A stretch of DNA of 64,000 nucleotides from Pseudomonadota bacterium (GTDB taxonomy: Bacteria; Pseudomonadota; Alphaproteobacteria; Rhizobiales; Xanthobacteraceae): positions 14,879-78,878 of the forward strand of contig JAEWHT010000452.1 in assembly GCA_023387695.1 (NCBI GenBank), read 5' to 3'. Below, in pieces: positions 45,001 to 53,697 of this stretch. The notes below the pieces were generated by a model. The model was not told where the DNA came from, searched no databases, and saw nothing but the letters and a program-made list of their open reading frames with translations. The position numbers and the translations under genes were made by a program. Position 1 is the first letter of the stretch. Each line of letters begins with the position of its first letter.

Positions 45001-45139
45001 CCAAGCGCTGACGCTGTTCACTACTCCGGTCGTCTATCTCTATCTCGACAAATTCTCGAACCTGTTCTCGGGCCGCGCGTCCGACGACGAAGGGCACGAG
45101 ACGGCCGGACACGACACCGTCAAGGAAGCCGCGGAGTAA
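41999..45139 (+). CDS. RND efflux pump, HAE1 family (MdtB/MdtC type)
   Basis: This encodes 1046 residues, full length for an RND pump. It starts ISAPFIRYPIGTSLLMAGIL, and the proton-relay Asp pair is in GFVVDDAIVMLENI. The second repeat shows ALIGIILLIGIVKKNGIMMVDFA. Sequence features point to the MdtB/MdtC group, but only one pump gene is present, so it should be homotrimeric. Substrates are unknown. Confidence 0.93.
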   Translation: MTEGGISAPFIRYPIGTSLLMAGILFVGLVAYPLLPVAPLPQVDFPTIQITANLPGGSPETMASSVAQPLERQFAQIPGIAQMTSTSYLGTASITIQFDLNRSIDGAANDVQGAINAASGQLPKNLPSPPTYRKVNPADSPILLLSATSDTLPLTTVSDSIDAQLAQQISQIAGVAQVFIGGQQKPSVRVQIDPAKLVAKGLALEDVRSAIGITTVDSPKGNIDGERRAYTIYANDQLTQSKDWNDVIIAYRNGGPLRIKDIGQAVTGPEDAKQAAWANGKRGVFLVVFKQPGANVIETVDRIKATLPRLVAAIPPAVKIELISDRTTTIRAAVEDVQFTLLLTIALVVMVIFVFLRSFWATVIPTITVPLALLGACALMWVFGYSLDNLSLMALTIAVGFVVDDAIVMLENITRYIEEGEKPLAAAFKGSKEIGFTIVSISISLVAVLIPLLLMGGIIGRLFREFAVVLAMTIFVSMFVSLTLTPMMASRFLRAHGEVTHGKFYQWSESAFDAMLRGYEYVLDHALAWRRTTLVIFFATLGLSIYLFVLIPKGFFPQQDVGLITATSEASQDISFREMTRRQEQLGKIILADPDVASVAMSIGGSGRAGNNGNLFITLKPRDKREASAQQIIARLRPQFDKVEGARLYMQAAQDVRLGGRPTRTQFEFTLQDADLGELNEWAPKILAKMQTLPELRDVATDQQTQGTTVQLKINRDTASRYGIQPQLIDDTLYDAFGQRQVAQYFTQLNSYHVILEILPEMQGNLDSLNKLYLKSPLTGDQVPLSTFATWTTDPVRPLSISHQGQFPAITISFNLAQGVALGQATQSVQKAMADLGAPATLNSSFQGTAQAFQQSLGTVPLLILAALVVVYLILGILYESYIHPITILSTLPSAGVGALLILMAAGFDFSLIALIGIILLIGIVKKNGIMMVDFAIAAERDQHKTPEESIRQAALLRFRPIMMTTMAALLGGVPLMLGHGTGAEIRQPLGYAMVGGLIVSQALTLFTTPVVYLYLDKFSNLFSGRASDDEGHETAGHDTVKEAAE

Positions 45140-45203
45140 GCTTGCGCCGCGGCTGCCGCGACGCTACAGCGAGGCCCTCGGTTCACGCCAACGCGGTCTC
45201 ACC

Positions 45204-45773
45204 ATGCCCATGCAATCCAGACTTGCTGTCCTCGTCGCTGCTGCCCTGTTGTCGACGGGCGCTGCCTATGCCCAGCAAGGCACGAAAAAGAACGCGGCTC
45301 CGGCTGCCGCGCAACCCGCGCCCGCACTGACCCAGCCGCAGCCCGCCGAGGGCGTGCCGGCACAGCAGCCCGGCTGGATCGCGCGCTGTACCAGCGCAAG
45401 CCGCGATGCGCCGCTCGAATGCGCGATCGAGCAGAATGCGGTTCTGACCAAGACCGGCCAGACCATCATCCTGATCAACATCCGCATCGCGCCCGACACC
45501 CGCACGCCGATCGCGCTGCTGCAATTGCCGCTCGGTCTCAATCTGCCCGTTGGCGCCAAGCTTCAGGTTGACGAGGGCAAGGCCATCGATCTGCAGATCC
45601 AGACCTGCGAGAACCGCGGCTGCTACGCCTCTACTCCGATCGCGCCGGACCTGCTTGCGAGCCTGAAGTCGGGCAAGCAGCTGAAAGTCTCCTTCCAGAA
45701 CATGGCAAAGGAAACGATCGCGATCCCGATGCCGCTCAACGATTTCGCGGCGGCTTACGACAAGATCAAGTAA
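45204..45773 (+). CDS. Invasion-associated locus B (IalB) family protein
   Basis: This encodes 189 residues. A signal peptide ends near AAYAQQ, followed by an Ala/Pro/Gln-rich linker (residues 24-55) and the IalB domain. The four Cys (ARCTS, LECAIEQ, TCENRGCYAS) are arranged as in IalB, which needs two disulfides. IalB was named in Bartonella, but the family is widespread in free-living rhizobia with an unclear envelope role. It starts 64 bp after the efflux pump on the same strand. Confidence 0.85.
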   Translation: MPMQSRLAVLVAAALLSTGAAYAQQGTKKNAAPAAAQPAPALTQPQPAEGVPAQQPGWIARCTSASRDAPLECAIEQNAVLTKTGQTIILINIRIAPDTRTPIALLQLPLGLNLPVGAKLQVDEGKAIDLQIQTCENRGCYASTPIAPDLLASLKSGKQLKVSFQNMAKETIAIPMPLNDFAAAYDKIK

Positions 45774-45787
45774 CGGAGCGCCCCTCG

Positions 45788-48076
45788 TTACTGCCGCGCC
45801 ATCTGGGCGTTGCCGACAGCCTCGCCGTCGAGCGTCTGGTTGTTGTGCATTGTGACGGTGACGCGCAGCAGCCGTCCCTCGAATTCGAATGGCGCCTCGT
45901 AGTGCGACACGGGGCTGCCGCGGTCGCGGCCGATGTCGAGGCCGGACCACGAGATCAGCGTGTGGAAGCCAAGCTGGGTCTGCAGCGCGCCGGCCTTCTC
46001 GCCATCGATCAACAGCGTGTACTCGGTGACGCCCGTGCGCGAGCCCTTGGCGGGCGGCTCCTGACGCACGAGACGCTCGACATGGACGCCGAGCCGCCGC
46101 GCGCCTGAGGGCACCTTGCGGTCGGAGCGCACGATCTGATGGCTGCCGCCGATGTTGAGATCGTGCACAAGATGGCCGTCCTTGATGTATAGGCTGTAGC
46201 CCGACGTCGCATCGCCATGCGAGATCAACACGCCGCTCGCGCCCGCCTCCTCGATCTCCACATGCGCTTCGATCGTGTAGCTGCGGCTGCGCACGTCGGG
46301 CGCAACATCGGTCGGCACATGGCCCATGCCATGGTGAAAGACGAAGTGGTGGCGTGCGCCGTGGAAGCGCGCGGCGTTCTCGGCAAAGCGCGGCCCGAAG
46401 CGATCGTCGAGCGGCAGCACGTTATGCTTTTCGGCCTCGCTCCACCAGGTCGCGATCATCTGCGCAAGACGCTCCGGCTCCTTTGCCGCGAGATCGTTGG
46501 TCTCGGAGAAATCGCGATCGAGGTGAAACAGTTCCCATTTGTCTTTCTCGAACGGCGTGCCCGGCGGATGGTGCGCGACCGCCTTCCAGCCGCTCTGCCA
46601 AAGGCCGCGGTGGCCGAACATTTCGAAATATTGCGCTGATGTCTTCGACGGCGCCGACGCATCAATGATCGAGCGCGCAAAGCTCTCACCTTCGAGCGGC
46701 ATTTGCGCACAGCCGGCGATCTCCGAGGGCGCGCCGATCCCGATCAACTCGAGCAGCGTCGGTGCGAGATCGCTGGCGTGCACGAACTGGTGGCGCAGCT
46801 CGCCTTTCGTTGCAATCCGCTTCGGCCAGTTGATGACAAAGGGATCGCGGATGCCGCCGCCATGGGTGTTCTGCTTGTAGCGGCGCAGCGGCGTGTTGGA
46901 GGCCATCGCCCAGCCGTGCGGGAAATTGCTGTGGGTGTCAGGCCCGCCGATGTCGTCGATGCGGGCAAGCTTCTCCGCAATCGGCTCCGGCTTGAAGTTG
47001 AACGGCCCCATCGCATTGACGAAGCCGAGCGGGCCGCCCTCCTGGCTCGCACCATTGTCGGACATCACAATGATGACGGTGTTATCTCTGATATCAGCGG
47101 TTTTCAGGAACGTAACCAGACGCGCCAGATGACGATCAGAATGATCGAGCATCCCGGCGAAGGCTGCCTGTAGCCGCGTGAACACGCGACGCTCCTCGAT
47201 GGAGTGATCCTCCCACGCCTTCACACCATCGTTGCGATCAGGCATCCGCGTCTCCTGCGGCACCAGCCCCATCGCCTTCTGCCGCGCCAGACGCCGCTCG
47301 CGCTCGACGTCCCAGCCGTGGACGAATTCGGCGTCGTAGCTGCGGATGATGTCGGCCGGCGCCTGGTGCGGCGCATGGCAGGCGCCGAGCGCGACCCAGG
47401 TTAGCCAGGGAATATCGGGCCGATCGGCATGGTGGTCACCGATGAAGCGGATCGCCTGATCGATCAGGTCCTCGGTCAGATGATAGCCGTCGGCATAAGT
47501 GCCGGGAGGATCGATGTGCGTATTGTCGGAGACCAGCTCAGGCGCGTACTGATCGGTCTCGGCGTCGAGAAAGCCGTAGAAGCGGTCGAAGCCTCGCCCG
47601 AGCGGCCAGCCGTCAAACGGACCGGTCGCGCCGCTCTCGGTCAGCGGCGTGACATGCCATTTGCCGATCATGTAGTTGCGATAGCCGTGCACGCGCAGCA
47701 TTTCGGCAAGCGTCCCCGCCTCGCGTGCGATCTTGCCGCGATACCCGGGATAGCCGGAATCGAAATTGGCGAGACACCCGACGCCGACCGAATGATGGTT
47801 GCGCCCGGTGAGCAGCGCGGCGCGCGTCGTCGAGCACATCGCGGTCGTGTGGAAACCGGAATAGCGCAGGCCCTCCGCCGCAAGCTTGTCGATGGTCGGC
47901 GTCCGGATCGCCGATCCGTAGCAGCCGAAATCGGAGAAGCCGACATCGTCGAACAACACGACCAGGATGTTCGGAGCGCCCTCGGGCGGCTTCACGGCCT
48001 CCGGCCACCAAGGCTTTGACTCCGCAACCGTCTTGCCGACGGTACCGCGAAACGGCGTGCCGCTGCCTGTGCTCAT
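45788..48076 (-). CDS. Arylsulfatase with variant active-site motif
   Basis: This encodes 762 residues, fitting the large bacterial arylsulfatases. Metal-binding LFDDVGFSDFGCYG is at about 41-54. The modification site is Cys81-Ser-Thr83-Thr-Arg85 followed by AALLTGRNHHSVG; canonical sulfatases have Pro where Thr83 stands. The Cys needed for formylglycine and the Arg are retained. A C-terminal 200-residue beta-rich domain is present. No signal peptide is seen, so it is probably cytoplasmic. GGGAG precedes the ATG. It is divergent from a TetR regulator. Confidence 0.88.
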   Translation of the reverse strand: MSTGSGTPFRGTVGKTVAESKPWWPEAVKPPEGAPNILVVLFDDVGFSDFGCYGSAIRTPTIDKLAAEGLRYSGFHTTAMCSTTRAALLTGRNHHSVGVGCLANFDSGYPGYRGKIAREAGTLAEMLRVHGYRNYMIGKWHVTPLTESGATGPFDGWPLGRGFDRFYGFLDAETDQYAPELVSDNTHIDPPGTYADGYHLTEDLIDQAIRFIGDHHADRPDIPWLTWVALGACHAPHQAPADIIRSYDAEFVHGWDVERERRLARQKAMGLVPQETRMPDRNDGVKAWEDHSIEERRVFTRLQAAFAGMLDHSDRHLARLVTFLKTADIRDNTVIIVMSDNGASQEGGPLGFVNAMGPFNFKPEPIAEKLARIDDIGGPDTHSNFPHGWAMASNTPLRRYKQNTHGGGIRDPFVINWPKRIATKGELRHQFVHASDLAPTLLELIGIGAPSEIAGCAQMPLEGESFARSIIDASAPSKTSAQYFEMFGHRGLWQSGWKAVAHHPPGTPFEKDKWELFHLDRDFSETNDLAAKEPERLAQMIATWWSEAEKHNVLPLDDRFGPRFAENAARFHGARHHFVFHHGMGHVPTDVAPDVRSRSYTIEAHVEIEEAGASGVLISHGDATSGYSLYIKDGHLVHDLNIGGSHQIVRSDRKVPSGARRLGVHVERLVRQEPPAKGSRTGVTEYTLLIDGEKAGALQTQLGFHTLISWSGLDIGRDRGSPVSHYEAPFEFEGRLLRVTVTMHNNQTLDGEAVGNAQMARQ

Positions 48077-48132
48077 CTGTTACTCCCTGTCCGGCCATTG
48101 CGGTTGACCCGCGGCTCGTCTCGCCCTAAATT

Positions 48133-48152
48133 ATAATCCGAATTATGATTAT
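48133..48152. promoter_or_regulatory. Candidate TetR operator between sulfatase and tetR
   Basis: ATAAT-CCGA-ATTAT (48133-48146) is a perfect inverted repeat and overlaps a second, ATAATC-N8-GATTAT (48133-48152). It is markedly AT-rich against its surroundings and ends 12 bp before the tetR start, in an 88-bp divergent region. Confidence 0.62.
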
Positions 48153-48164
48153 GACTTAGGACGG

Positions 48165-48851
48165 ATGCAAGCACGAACGCGACCACCTTCCGACGAGCCT
48201 GGATTTGACAATTTCGACCTGCCGGGCGTCGCCCCGTCACGCCAGAAGCGTAGCCGCGAGACGACGTTGGCGCTGCTGCGCGCCGGCGCCGATATGTTGC
48301 GCAAGCGGAGCCTCGCCGAACTCTCGATCGAGACGCTCTGCGCCGAGGTCGGCGTCACCGTTGGCGCCTTCTACAGCCGCTTCGAGAGCAAGGACGCCTA
48401 TTTCAACGCGCTGATGGCGCTGGCCGCGCGCGATGGCGAGCAGCGATTGGGCGAGATCAGGCGTCCCTCACCTGAAACGGATCTCGACAAGCTCTGCTAC
48501 ATCGTCGTCAGCGGCATTGTCGTGTGGATGCGCCACCACGAAGGGGTGCTGCGCGCTGCACTCCAGCACGATGACACCCGCCCGGACAAATGGACGCCGT
48601 TCAAGGCGCTCGCCAAGGCGACCACTGAACGTGCCACCCCTCTCCTGCTGCCCGCGATGGGCAAAGGAAGAGCGACCGCAAAGAGCCGCACTATCGCGTT
48701 CGGCCTGCAAGTCGTGCTCGGCACGCTGGTAAACGCCATCCTCAACGATCCCGGCCCGTTGTCGCTTCGATCGAAAGAGATGGAGACGCGCCTTGCAAAC
48801 TGCTTGCTGTTGCTGCTCCAGGCAGAGATCGGTCAATCCACGCCGAGATAG
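48165..48851 (+). CDS. TetR-family transcriptional regulator
   Basis: This encodes 228 residues. A polar 30-residue extension precedes the helix-turn-helix (ELSIETLCAEVGVTVGAFYSRFESKDAYF). The ligand-binding domain follows. It probably represses the divergent arylsulfatase and itself through the palindromes at 48133-48152. Its 3' end overlaps the convergent livF by 19 bp. Confidence 0.9.
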   Translation: MQARTRPPSDEPGFDNFDLPGVAPSRQKRSRETTLALLRAGADMLRKRSLAELSIETLCAEVGVTVGAFYSRFESKDAYFNALMALAARDGEQRLGEIRRPSPETDLDKLCYIVVSGIVVWMRHHEGVLRAALQHDDTRPDKWTPFKALAKATTERATPLLLPAMGKGRATAKSRTIAFGLQVVLGTLVNAILNDPGPLSLRSKEMETRLANCLLLLLQAEIGQSTPR

Positions 48852-49552
48852 GCCTTTTGCACCTGCGGATCTTCAGCCAATGCCGCAGCTGCGCCCGACA
48901 GCACGCTCTTGCCGACCTGAAGCACGGTGGCGAAGTCCGAGACCTCCAGCGCGAGCTCGATCGACTGTTCGGCGAGCAGGATGGTGAGGCCCTCGCGATG
49001 CAGGCGGCCGAAGGTTTCGTACATGGACTCGACCACTGCCGGCGCGAGGCCAAGCGAAGGCTCGTCCAGCATCAGCAGCTTCGGATCGCTCATCAGCGCA
49101 CGGCCGACCGCGAGCATCTGCCGCTCGCCACCGGACATGGTGCCGGCGCGCTGGTTGCGACGCTCCTTCAGCCGCGGAAAAATCTCGTAGACGCGCTCGA
49201 GCAGCGTGGCCTGCCGCGATCTGTCGTGCAGCGGCGTAGCGCCGAGCATGAGGTTATTCTCGACACTCTGCTGCACGAAGAGCCGCCAGCCCTCCGGCGA
49301 CAGCGCCAGCCCCTTGCGCACGATGGCAAAGGCCCTCTCGCCGGCGATGTCCTCGCCGCGAAAGCTGATCGTGCCTGAGTGCACGGGGATGAGCCCTGCA
49401 ATCGCATTCAATGTCGTGGTCTTGCCGCCGCCATTGGAGCCGAGCAGTGCGACGACGCTGCCCTGGGGCACCTCAAGCGACACGTCGGACACGCCGATGA
49501 GGTCGCCATAGCGCACCTCGAGGTGCTCGATCCTGAGCAACGGTCCGTTCAT
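48833..49552 (-). CDS. livF: Branched-chain amino acid-type ABC ATPase LivF
   Basis: This encodes 239 residues. It has Walker A GSNGGGKTTTLNAIAG, signature MSGGERQMLAVGRALM, and Walker B LLMLDEPSLGLAP with the LivF-specific SLGLAP. The start at 49552 overlaps the livG stop by 4 bp. The reading frame that extends to 50179 is a shadow of livG. Confidence 0.94.
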   Translation of the reverse strand: MNGPLLRIEHLEVRYGDLIGVSDVSLEVPQGSVVALLGSNGGGKTTTLNAIAGLIPVHSGTISFRGEDIAGERAFAIVRKGLALSPEGWRLFVQQSVENNLMLGATPLHDRSRQATLLERVYEIFPRLKERRNQRAGTMSGGERQMLAVGRALMSDPKLLMLDEPSLGLAPAVVESMYETFGRLHREGLTILLAEQSIELALEVSDFATVLQVGKSVLSGAAAALAEDPQVQKAYLGVD

Positions 49553-50316
49553 AGGTCTGGCCCACCCATGAGCTCGACCGGCGCGTGGCCGGCGGCCGCT
49601 TTGGCGGCCCGCTTGCCGAGATAGGCTTCGATCACCGCCGGGTTCGCGGTGACATCGCGCGGCGAACCACGCGCGATCTCCTTGCCCTGGTGAAACACCA
49701 TGACGCGGTTCGCCAGCGACATGATCACTTCCATGATATGCTCGACAATGACGAGCGTGATGCCGGAACGATGGATGTCGCGGACGAGATCGATCGCGAG
49801 CTTCACCTCGTGCGCGTTGAGACCGGCCATGGCCTCGTCGAGCAACAGCACTTTCGGCTCGGTCGCGAGCGCGCGGGCGATCTCCAGCCGCTTGCGACCG
49901 GGCGTGCCGAGTGAGCGCGCAGGCGCATCGGCGAGCCTGATCATGCCGACGCGCTCCAGCACGGCGCGCGCCTTGGCCTCGGCCTCTTTGCGGTGCGCAG
50001 TGCGCAGGAAGGCACCGATCATGACGTTCTCGAGCACCGTCATGCCCTCGAACGTCTGCGGCACCTGGAAGGTGCGCGCGAGCCCGAGCCCGGCACGAAG
50101 CTCTGGCGAGAATTCCGTGATGTCGTGTCCCTCGAACAAGACGCGACCGGAAGTCGCCTTGAGGTCGCCTGTCAGGCAATTGAAGAAGGTCGACTTGCCC
50201 GCGCCGTTCGGGCCAATCAGGCCGAGGATGTCGCCCTGCTCCAGCGTCACGGACGCTTCATCCACCGCCTTGAAGCTGCCGAACGCTTTTGTGATTCCGC
50301 GCGCCTCAAGGAGCAT
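49549..50316 (-). CDS. livG: Branched-chain amino acid-type ABC ATPase LivG
   Basis: This encodes 255 residues. It has Walker A GPNGAGKSTFFNCLTG, signature LGTPGRKRLEIARALA, Walker B VLLLDEAMAGLNAHE and the LivG C-terminal BCA_ABC_TP segment (ANPAVIEAYLGKRA). The signature starts LGTPGRK rather than LSGGQ, a variation also seen in some LivG proteins. Its 5' end overlaps livM by 11 bp. Confidence 0.93.
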   Translation of the reverse strand: MLLEARGITKAFGSFKAVDEASVTLEQGDILGLIGPNGAGKSTFFNCLTGDLKATSGRVLFEGHDITEFSPELRAGLGLARTFQVPQTFEGMTVLENVMIGAFLRTAHRKEAEAKARAVLERVGMIRLADAPARSLGTPGRKRLEIARALATEPKVLLLDEAMAGLNAHEVKLAIDLVRDIHRSGITLVIVEHIMEVIMSLANRVMVFHQGKEIARGSPRDVTANPAVIEAYLGKRAAKAAAGHAPVELMGGPDL

Positions 50317-51277
50317 GGCTTGCTCCCGTGTCAGTCGTCGCCTTCCTGCGTCGCGTGAACAGGCTGAGCAGGCCGCCCGGCTGGAAACGCGCGATCAGCA
50401 CGATGATCGCGCCATAGACCACGAAGGTGAGGCCCGCGCCCTTGCCGCCGAGCCAGGAATTGGAGATCTCTTCCAGCGGCACCAGGATCGCGGCGCCGAC
50501 CAGAGGCCCGAACAGCAGCCCTGCTCCGCCCAGCGCCGCCATGATCAGGATCTTCACCGAGATCAGGATGCCGAGGCCTGACTCGGGATCGACGAAGCCG
50601 AACATCATCGCATAGAGCGCACCGGCAACACTCGTGAGCGCCGCGCTCAACATGTAGGCGTAAAGCTTGGTCCGGCTCGCGGGCGCGCCGAGCGAGCGCG
50701 CGGCCCGTTCTGAATCCTTGATGGCGCGCAGGTAAAATCCCATCCGGCTTTTGGTCATCCACCAGGTGATGAACAGCGTGATCGCCAAGATGACGAGGAA
50801 GAGATAGTAATATGGCAGCGACGACAGGAACGAGAGATCGAAAATGTTGCGCGGCACGGTCGGACCCGACAGGCCTACGGCCGCGCCCAGCCAGTCGGTG
50901 TTGGTGACGATCAGCCGCATCGTCTCGGCGACCGCGATCGTCGCCATGCTGAAATAATGCCCCGACAGCCGCAGCGTCGGCACGCCGATGATCGCGGCCA
51001 GGCCCACCGCCAGCACGATGCCGCCGGGAATGCCGAACAACGGCGACAGCCCGAATTTGGCGTAGCTCCCCATCGCGGCATAGGCGCCACAGCCGAAGAA
51101 TACGACATGGCCGACCGAAACCTGTCCAGCATAGCCGCCGACGATATTCCAGGCGGAGGCCGCAATGGCATAGAGCAGTACCAGCGCGCCGAGCCGCTGC
51201 TGGAACGGCGAAGACAACAGCAACGGATAGGCGATCGCAATGGCGGCGATGACCGAGAGCCAGATCCAGCGCCGCAT
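50306..51277 (-). CDS. livM: Branched-chain amino acid-type ABC permease LivM
   Basis: This encodes 323 residues with about nine helices. Family markers are WNIVGGYAGQVSVGHVVFFG and GRKGMGL-like RMGFYLRAIKDSERAARSLG, which docks to the ATPase. The ATG shares one base with the livH stop (TGATG), so translation is coupled. The longer frame reaching 52054 is a livH shadow. Confidence 0.93.
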   Translation of the reverse strand: MRRWIWLSVIAAIAIAYPLLLSSPFQQRLGALVLLYAIAASAWNIVGGYAGQVSVGHVVFFGCGAYAAMGSYAKFGLSPLFGIPGGIVLAVGLAAIIGVPTLRLSGHYFSMATIAVAETMRLIVTNTDWLGAAVGLSGPTVPRNIFDLSFLSSLPYYYLFLVILAITLFITWWMTKSRMGFYLRAIKDSERAARSLGAPASRTKLYAYMLSAALTSVAGALYAMMFGFVDPESGLGILISVKILIMAALGGAGLLFGPLVGAAILVPLEEISNSWLGGKGAGLTFVVYGAIIVLIARFQPGGLLSLFTRRRKATTDTGASHAP

Positions 51278-52140
51278 CACATCTTCCCCATCAGGCCCTG
51301 GGGCCGGAACCAAAGGAAGAGCAGAAAGACGACATAGACGATGATGTCCTTGTAGATTGCGCCGATCAAATAGCCCGAGAGAGATTCGATCACACCGATC
51401 AGGAGGCCCGCGACCAGCGCACCGGGCACGCTGCCGAAGCCGCCAAGCGAGACCGTGACAAAGGCAACAATACCGAGAGTCTCGCCGACCGTCGGCACGA
51501 TGTAGAAAAAGTTCGCGATCAGCGCGCCGGCTAATCCTGTCGCACCGGCCGCAATCGCCCATGCGATCGCCTGCATAGTGTCGGGCCGGATCCCCATCAG
51601 CTGCGCCGCGGTCTGGTCCTCCGCAACCGCCAGCATCTTCGATCCCAGCGACGTTCGCGTCAGAAGCAGATGCAGGCCGAGCGTCACCAGCAGCGCGACG
51701 ACGCCGGCCAGCAGCCGCGAGGCCTCGATGCGCAGGCCCGCAAATGCATAAGTGCCACCGACGATGTCCTGCGGCGTCGACAGGAAATTGGCGCCGAACC
51801 ACCAGAACACGGAATAGCGCAGCAGCAGCGCGAGGCCGAAAGTGCCGAGAATCTGGGCCAGCATCGGCCCCTTCATGATGTCGCGGATCAGCGCGAAGTA
51901 GACGACGACACCGACGGTTGCGAGCACCAGGGTCGCCAGCGGCGCACCGAGGATCGGCCCGCCTCCCATCAAGGTGTAGACGACGTAGGCGACATACATG
52001 CCGAGCATGACGAAATCGCCGTGCGCGAAATTGACGATGTTCATCATGCCCCACACCAGCGTGAGGCCCGACGAAAACAGGGCGTAGACGGCGCCAAGCA
52101 GAAGCCCGCCAACGATCACCTGCACAAGCACAAAGGACAT
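51277..52140 (-). CDS. livH: Branched-chain amino acid-type ABC permease LivH
   Basis: This encodes 287 residues. It has the LivH segment YALFSSGLTLVWGMMNIVNFAHGDFVM near the start and the coupling loop GSKMLAVAEDQTAAQLMGI. The ATG at 52140 is preferred over the TTG at 52161 because homologues begin MSFVLVQ. A strong hairpin lies upstream, between it and the binding-protein gene. Confidence 0.93.
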   Translation of the reverse strand: MSFVLVQVIVGGLLLGAVYALFSSGLTLVWGMMNIVNFAHGDFVMLGMYVAYVVYTLMGGGPILGAPLATLVLATVGVVVYFALIRDIMKGPMLAQILGTFGLALLLRYSVFWWFGANFLSTPQDIVGGTYAFAGLRIEASRLLAGVVALLVTLGLHLLLTRTSLGSKMLAVAEDQTAAQLMGIRPDTMQAIAWAIAAGATGLAGALIANFFYIVPTVGETLGIVAFVTVSLGGFGSVPGALVAGLLIGVIESLSGYLIGAIYKDIIVYVVFLLFLWFRPQGLMGKM

Positions 52141-52173
52141 GAGCCGCGTTGCTCTGATCAAATCATTTTGGGA

Positions 52174-52198
52174 AAGGCGGGGCTTGCGGCCCCGCCTT
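52174..52198 (-). promoter_or_regulatory. 10-bp stem-loop between binding-protein gene and livH
   Basis: AAGGCGGGGC pairs with GCCCCGCCTT around a 5-base loop. There is no T-run after it on the minus strand. As in the sugar ABC operon, it stands directly after the binding-protein gene and probably stabilises that part of the mRNA. Confidence 0.72.
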
Positions 52199-52205
52199 CA
52201 AAAAA

Positions 52206-53459
52206 TCACCAGCCCTTGTAGGGTAGCACTGGCGGCTTCTCGGCATTGGCCTTCGGCCACACCGAGACGTAGTTCTCGCCGTCCTGGAGCTGGATGATGA
52301 GGCCGGAGGCCAGAACGTTCTGGCCCTTGTCGTCGAACTTCACGCCCTTGTAGCCCATCATCAATTGCTCCGGCTTCAGATCCGTCGCCTTCAGCGCGGC
52401 CTGGATTTTAGCGGGATCGGTCGAGCCGGCGCGGTCGATCGCATCGGCCAGCACGAAGAAGCCCTGCATCTGGCGGCCGACGGTGTCGTCCATCTCCTCG
52501 CCGCTCTTCTTCTTGTACATGTCGGCGATGATGGCCGACGGCGAGCCTGATGGTCCCACCGCCCATGACGAGCGGTTGAACACGCCTTGCGAGATCTTGC
52601 CGACCGCCTTGATGAAGGATGGATCTGAATAGCCGGCATCGTCGGCAAGCAGCACGGCCGGCTTGTAGTCGAGCGACTGCATGGTCTTGGCGAACAGGAT
52701 CGCATCCGACGTGTAGCTGATCATGATGACGACGTCGGGCTTCTTGTCCTTGAGCTGGAGCACCTGCCCCTGCACGTCGGTCGCGTTGACGGGATAGGCG
52801 ACGTCGGCCGCAATCGTCTGCCCCTTCTCCTTGAAGGCGGCCGCGATCGTGTTCGCGACCGAGGTGCCGTATTCGGTATTGTCGTGGACCAGCGCGACGC
52901 TGTCGGTCTTTGCGCCCTGCGCCTTGAGGTCGGCGAGGAAATCGACGTAGGCCTTGGAGAAATCGGTCGCGATCGGCGTGGTGCGGAAGAACCATTTGAA
53001 GCCGCGCTCGGTGAGATTGGCAGCAACCGATTCCGAGTTCAGATAGGGAATGCCATATTTCTCGGCGATCGCGCTCGAGGTCAGCGTAATGCCGGACTGG
53101 TAGGCGCCGAACACAGCCGCGACCTTGTCTTCCGTGATCAACCGCAGCGCCTGGTTCTGCCCTGTCGCCGGGTTGCCCTGGTTGTCGGCGAAGACAGCCT
53201 CGATCTTGGCGCCGCCGAGGCCGGCAAGGCCTGCGTTCTTGGCCAGCGGCAAAGCACCCAGCTCGGGATGCGCGTTGTTGATGATGTCCATGGCAACTTC
53301 GAGCGCTGCCTTGGCATGTGCGCCGATCGAGGCGGTGCCGCCGGACATCGGCATGATGACGCCGATCTTGACCACCTTGTCCTCGGCGCGCGCGCCAGCC
53401 GCGAACGCAAGGGACATCGCGGCCGCGCAAAGCAGCCCCGTGACGTGCTTCAATGTCAT
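52206..53459 (-). CDS. Branched-chain amino acid-type ABC substrate-binding protein
   Basis: This encodes 417 residues from the ATG at 53459, where a signal peptide begins (HVTGLLCAAAMSLAFAAGARA-ED). The mature part is a type-I periplasmic-binding fold (VKIGVIMPMSGGTASIGAHAK, VAAVFGAYQSGITLTSSAIAEKYG). It is the ligand receptor of the Liv-type transporter. The ligand may be an amino acid, amide or aromatic acid. It is the first gene of the operon. Confidence 0.92.
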   Translation of the reverse strand: MTLKHVTGLLCAAAMSLAFAAGARAEDKVVKIGVIMPMSGGTASIGAHAKAALEVAMDIINNAHPELGALPLAKNAGLAGLGGAKIEAVFADNQGNPATGQNQALRLITEDKVAAVFGAYQSGITLTSSAIAEKYGIPYLNSESVAANLTERGFKWFFRTTPIATDFSKAYVDFLADLKAQGAKTDSVALVHDNTEYGTSVANTIAAAFKEKGQTIAADVAYPVNATDVQGQVLQLKDKKPDVVIMISYTSDAILFAKTMQSLDYKPAVLLADDAGYSDPSFIKAVGKISQGVFNRSSWAVGPSGSPSAIIADMYKKKSGEEMDDTVGRQMQGFFVLADAIDRAGSTDPAKIQAALKATDLKPEQLMMGYKGVKFDDKGQNVLASGLIIQLQDGENYVSVWPKANAEKPPVLPYKGW

Positions 53460-53697
53460 GAAATCAGACCTCCCAAAGGGTTTCCCCGACCAAGATTTTT
53501 TGGAAGCTGTGGCGGGCGCCCGCTTCCGTTTGATTATGCCTGGCGACGCGAGGATGGCATGCCAGCGGGATACCGGCAAGGTGAAACGGATTGCGACCAT
53601 GCTGCATGGGGAGGCAACGACGAAGCACGGGGATGTGCGGCACCGTTCAATTTGAGATGGCTCACATAGATTGGAGCAACTTTCGAGCGGCCAAGCG

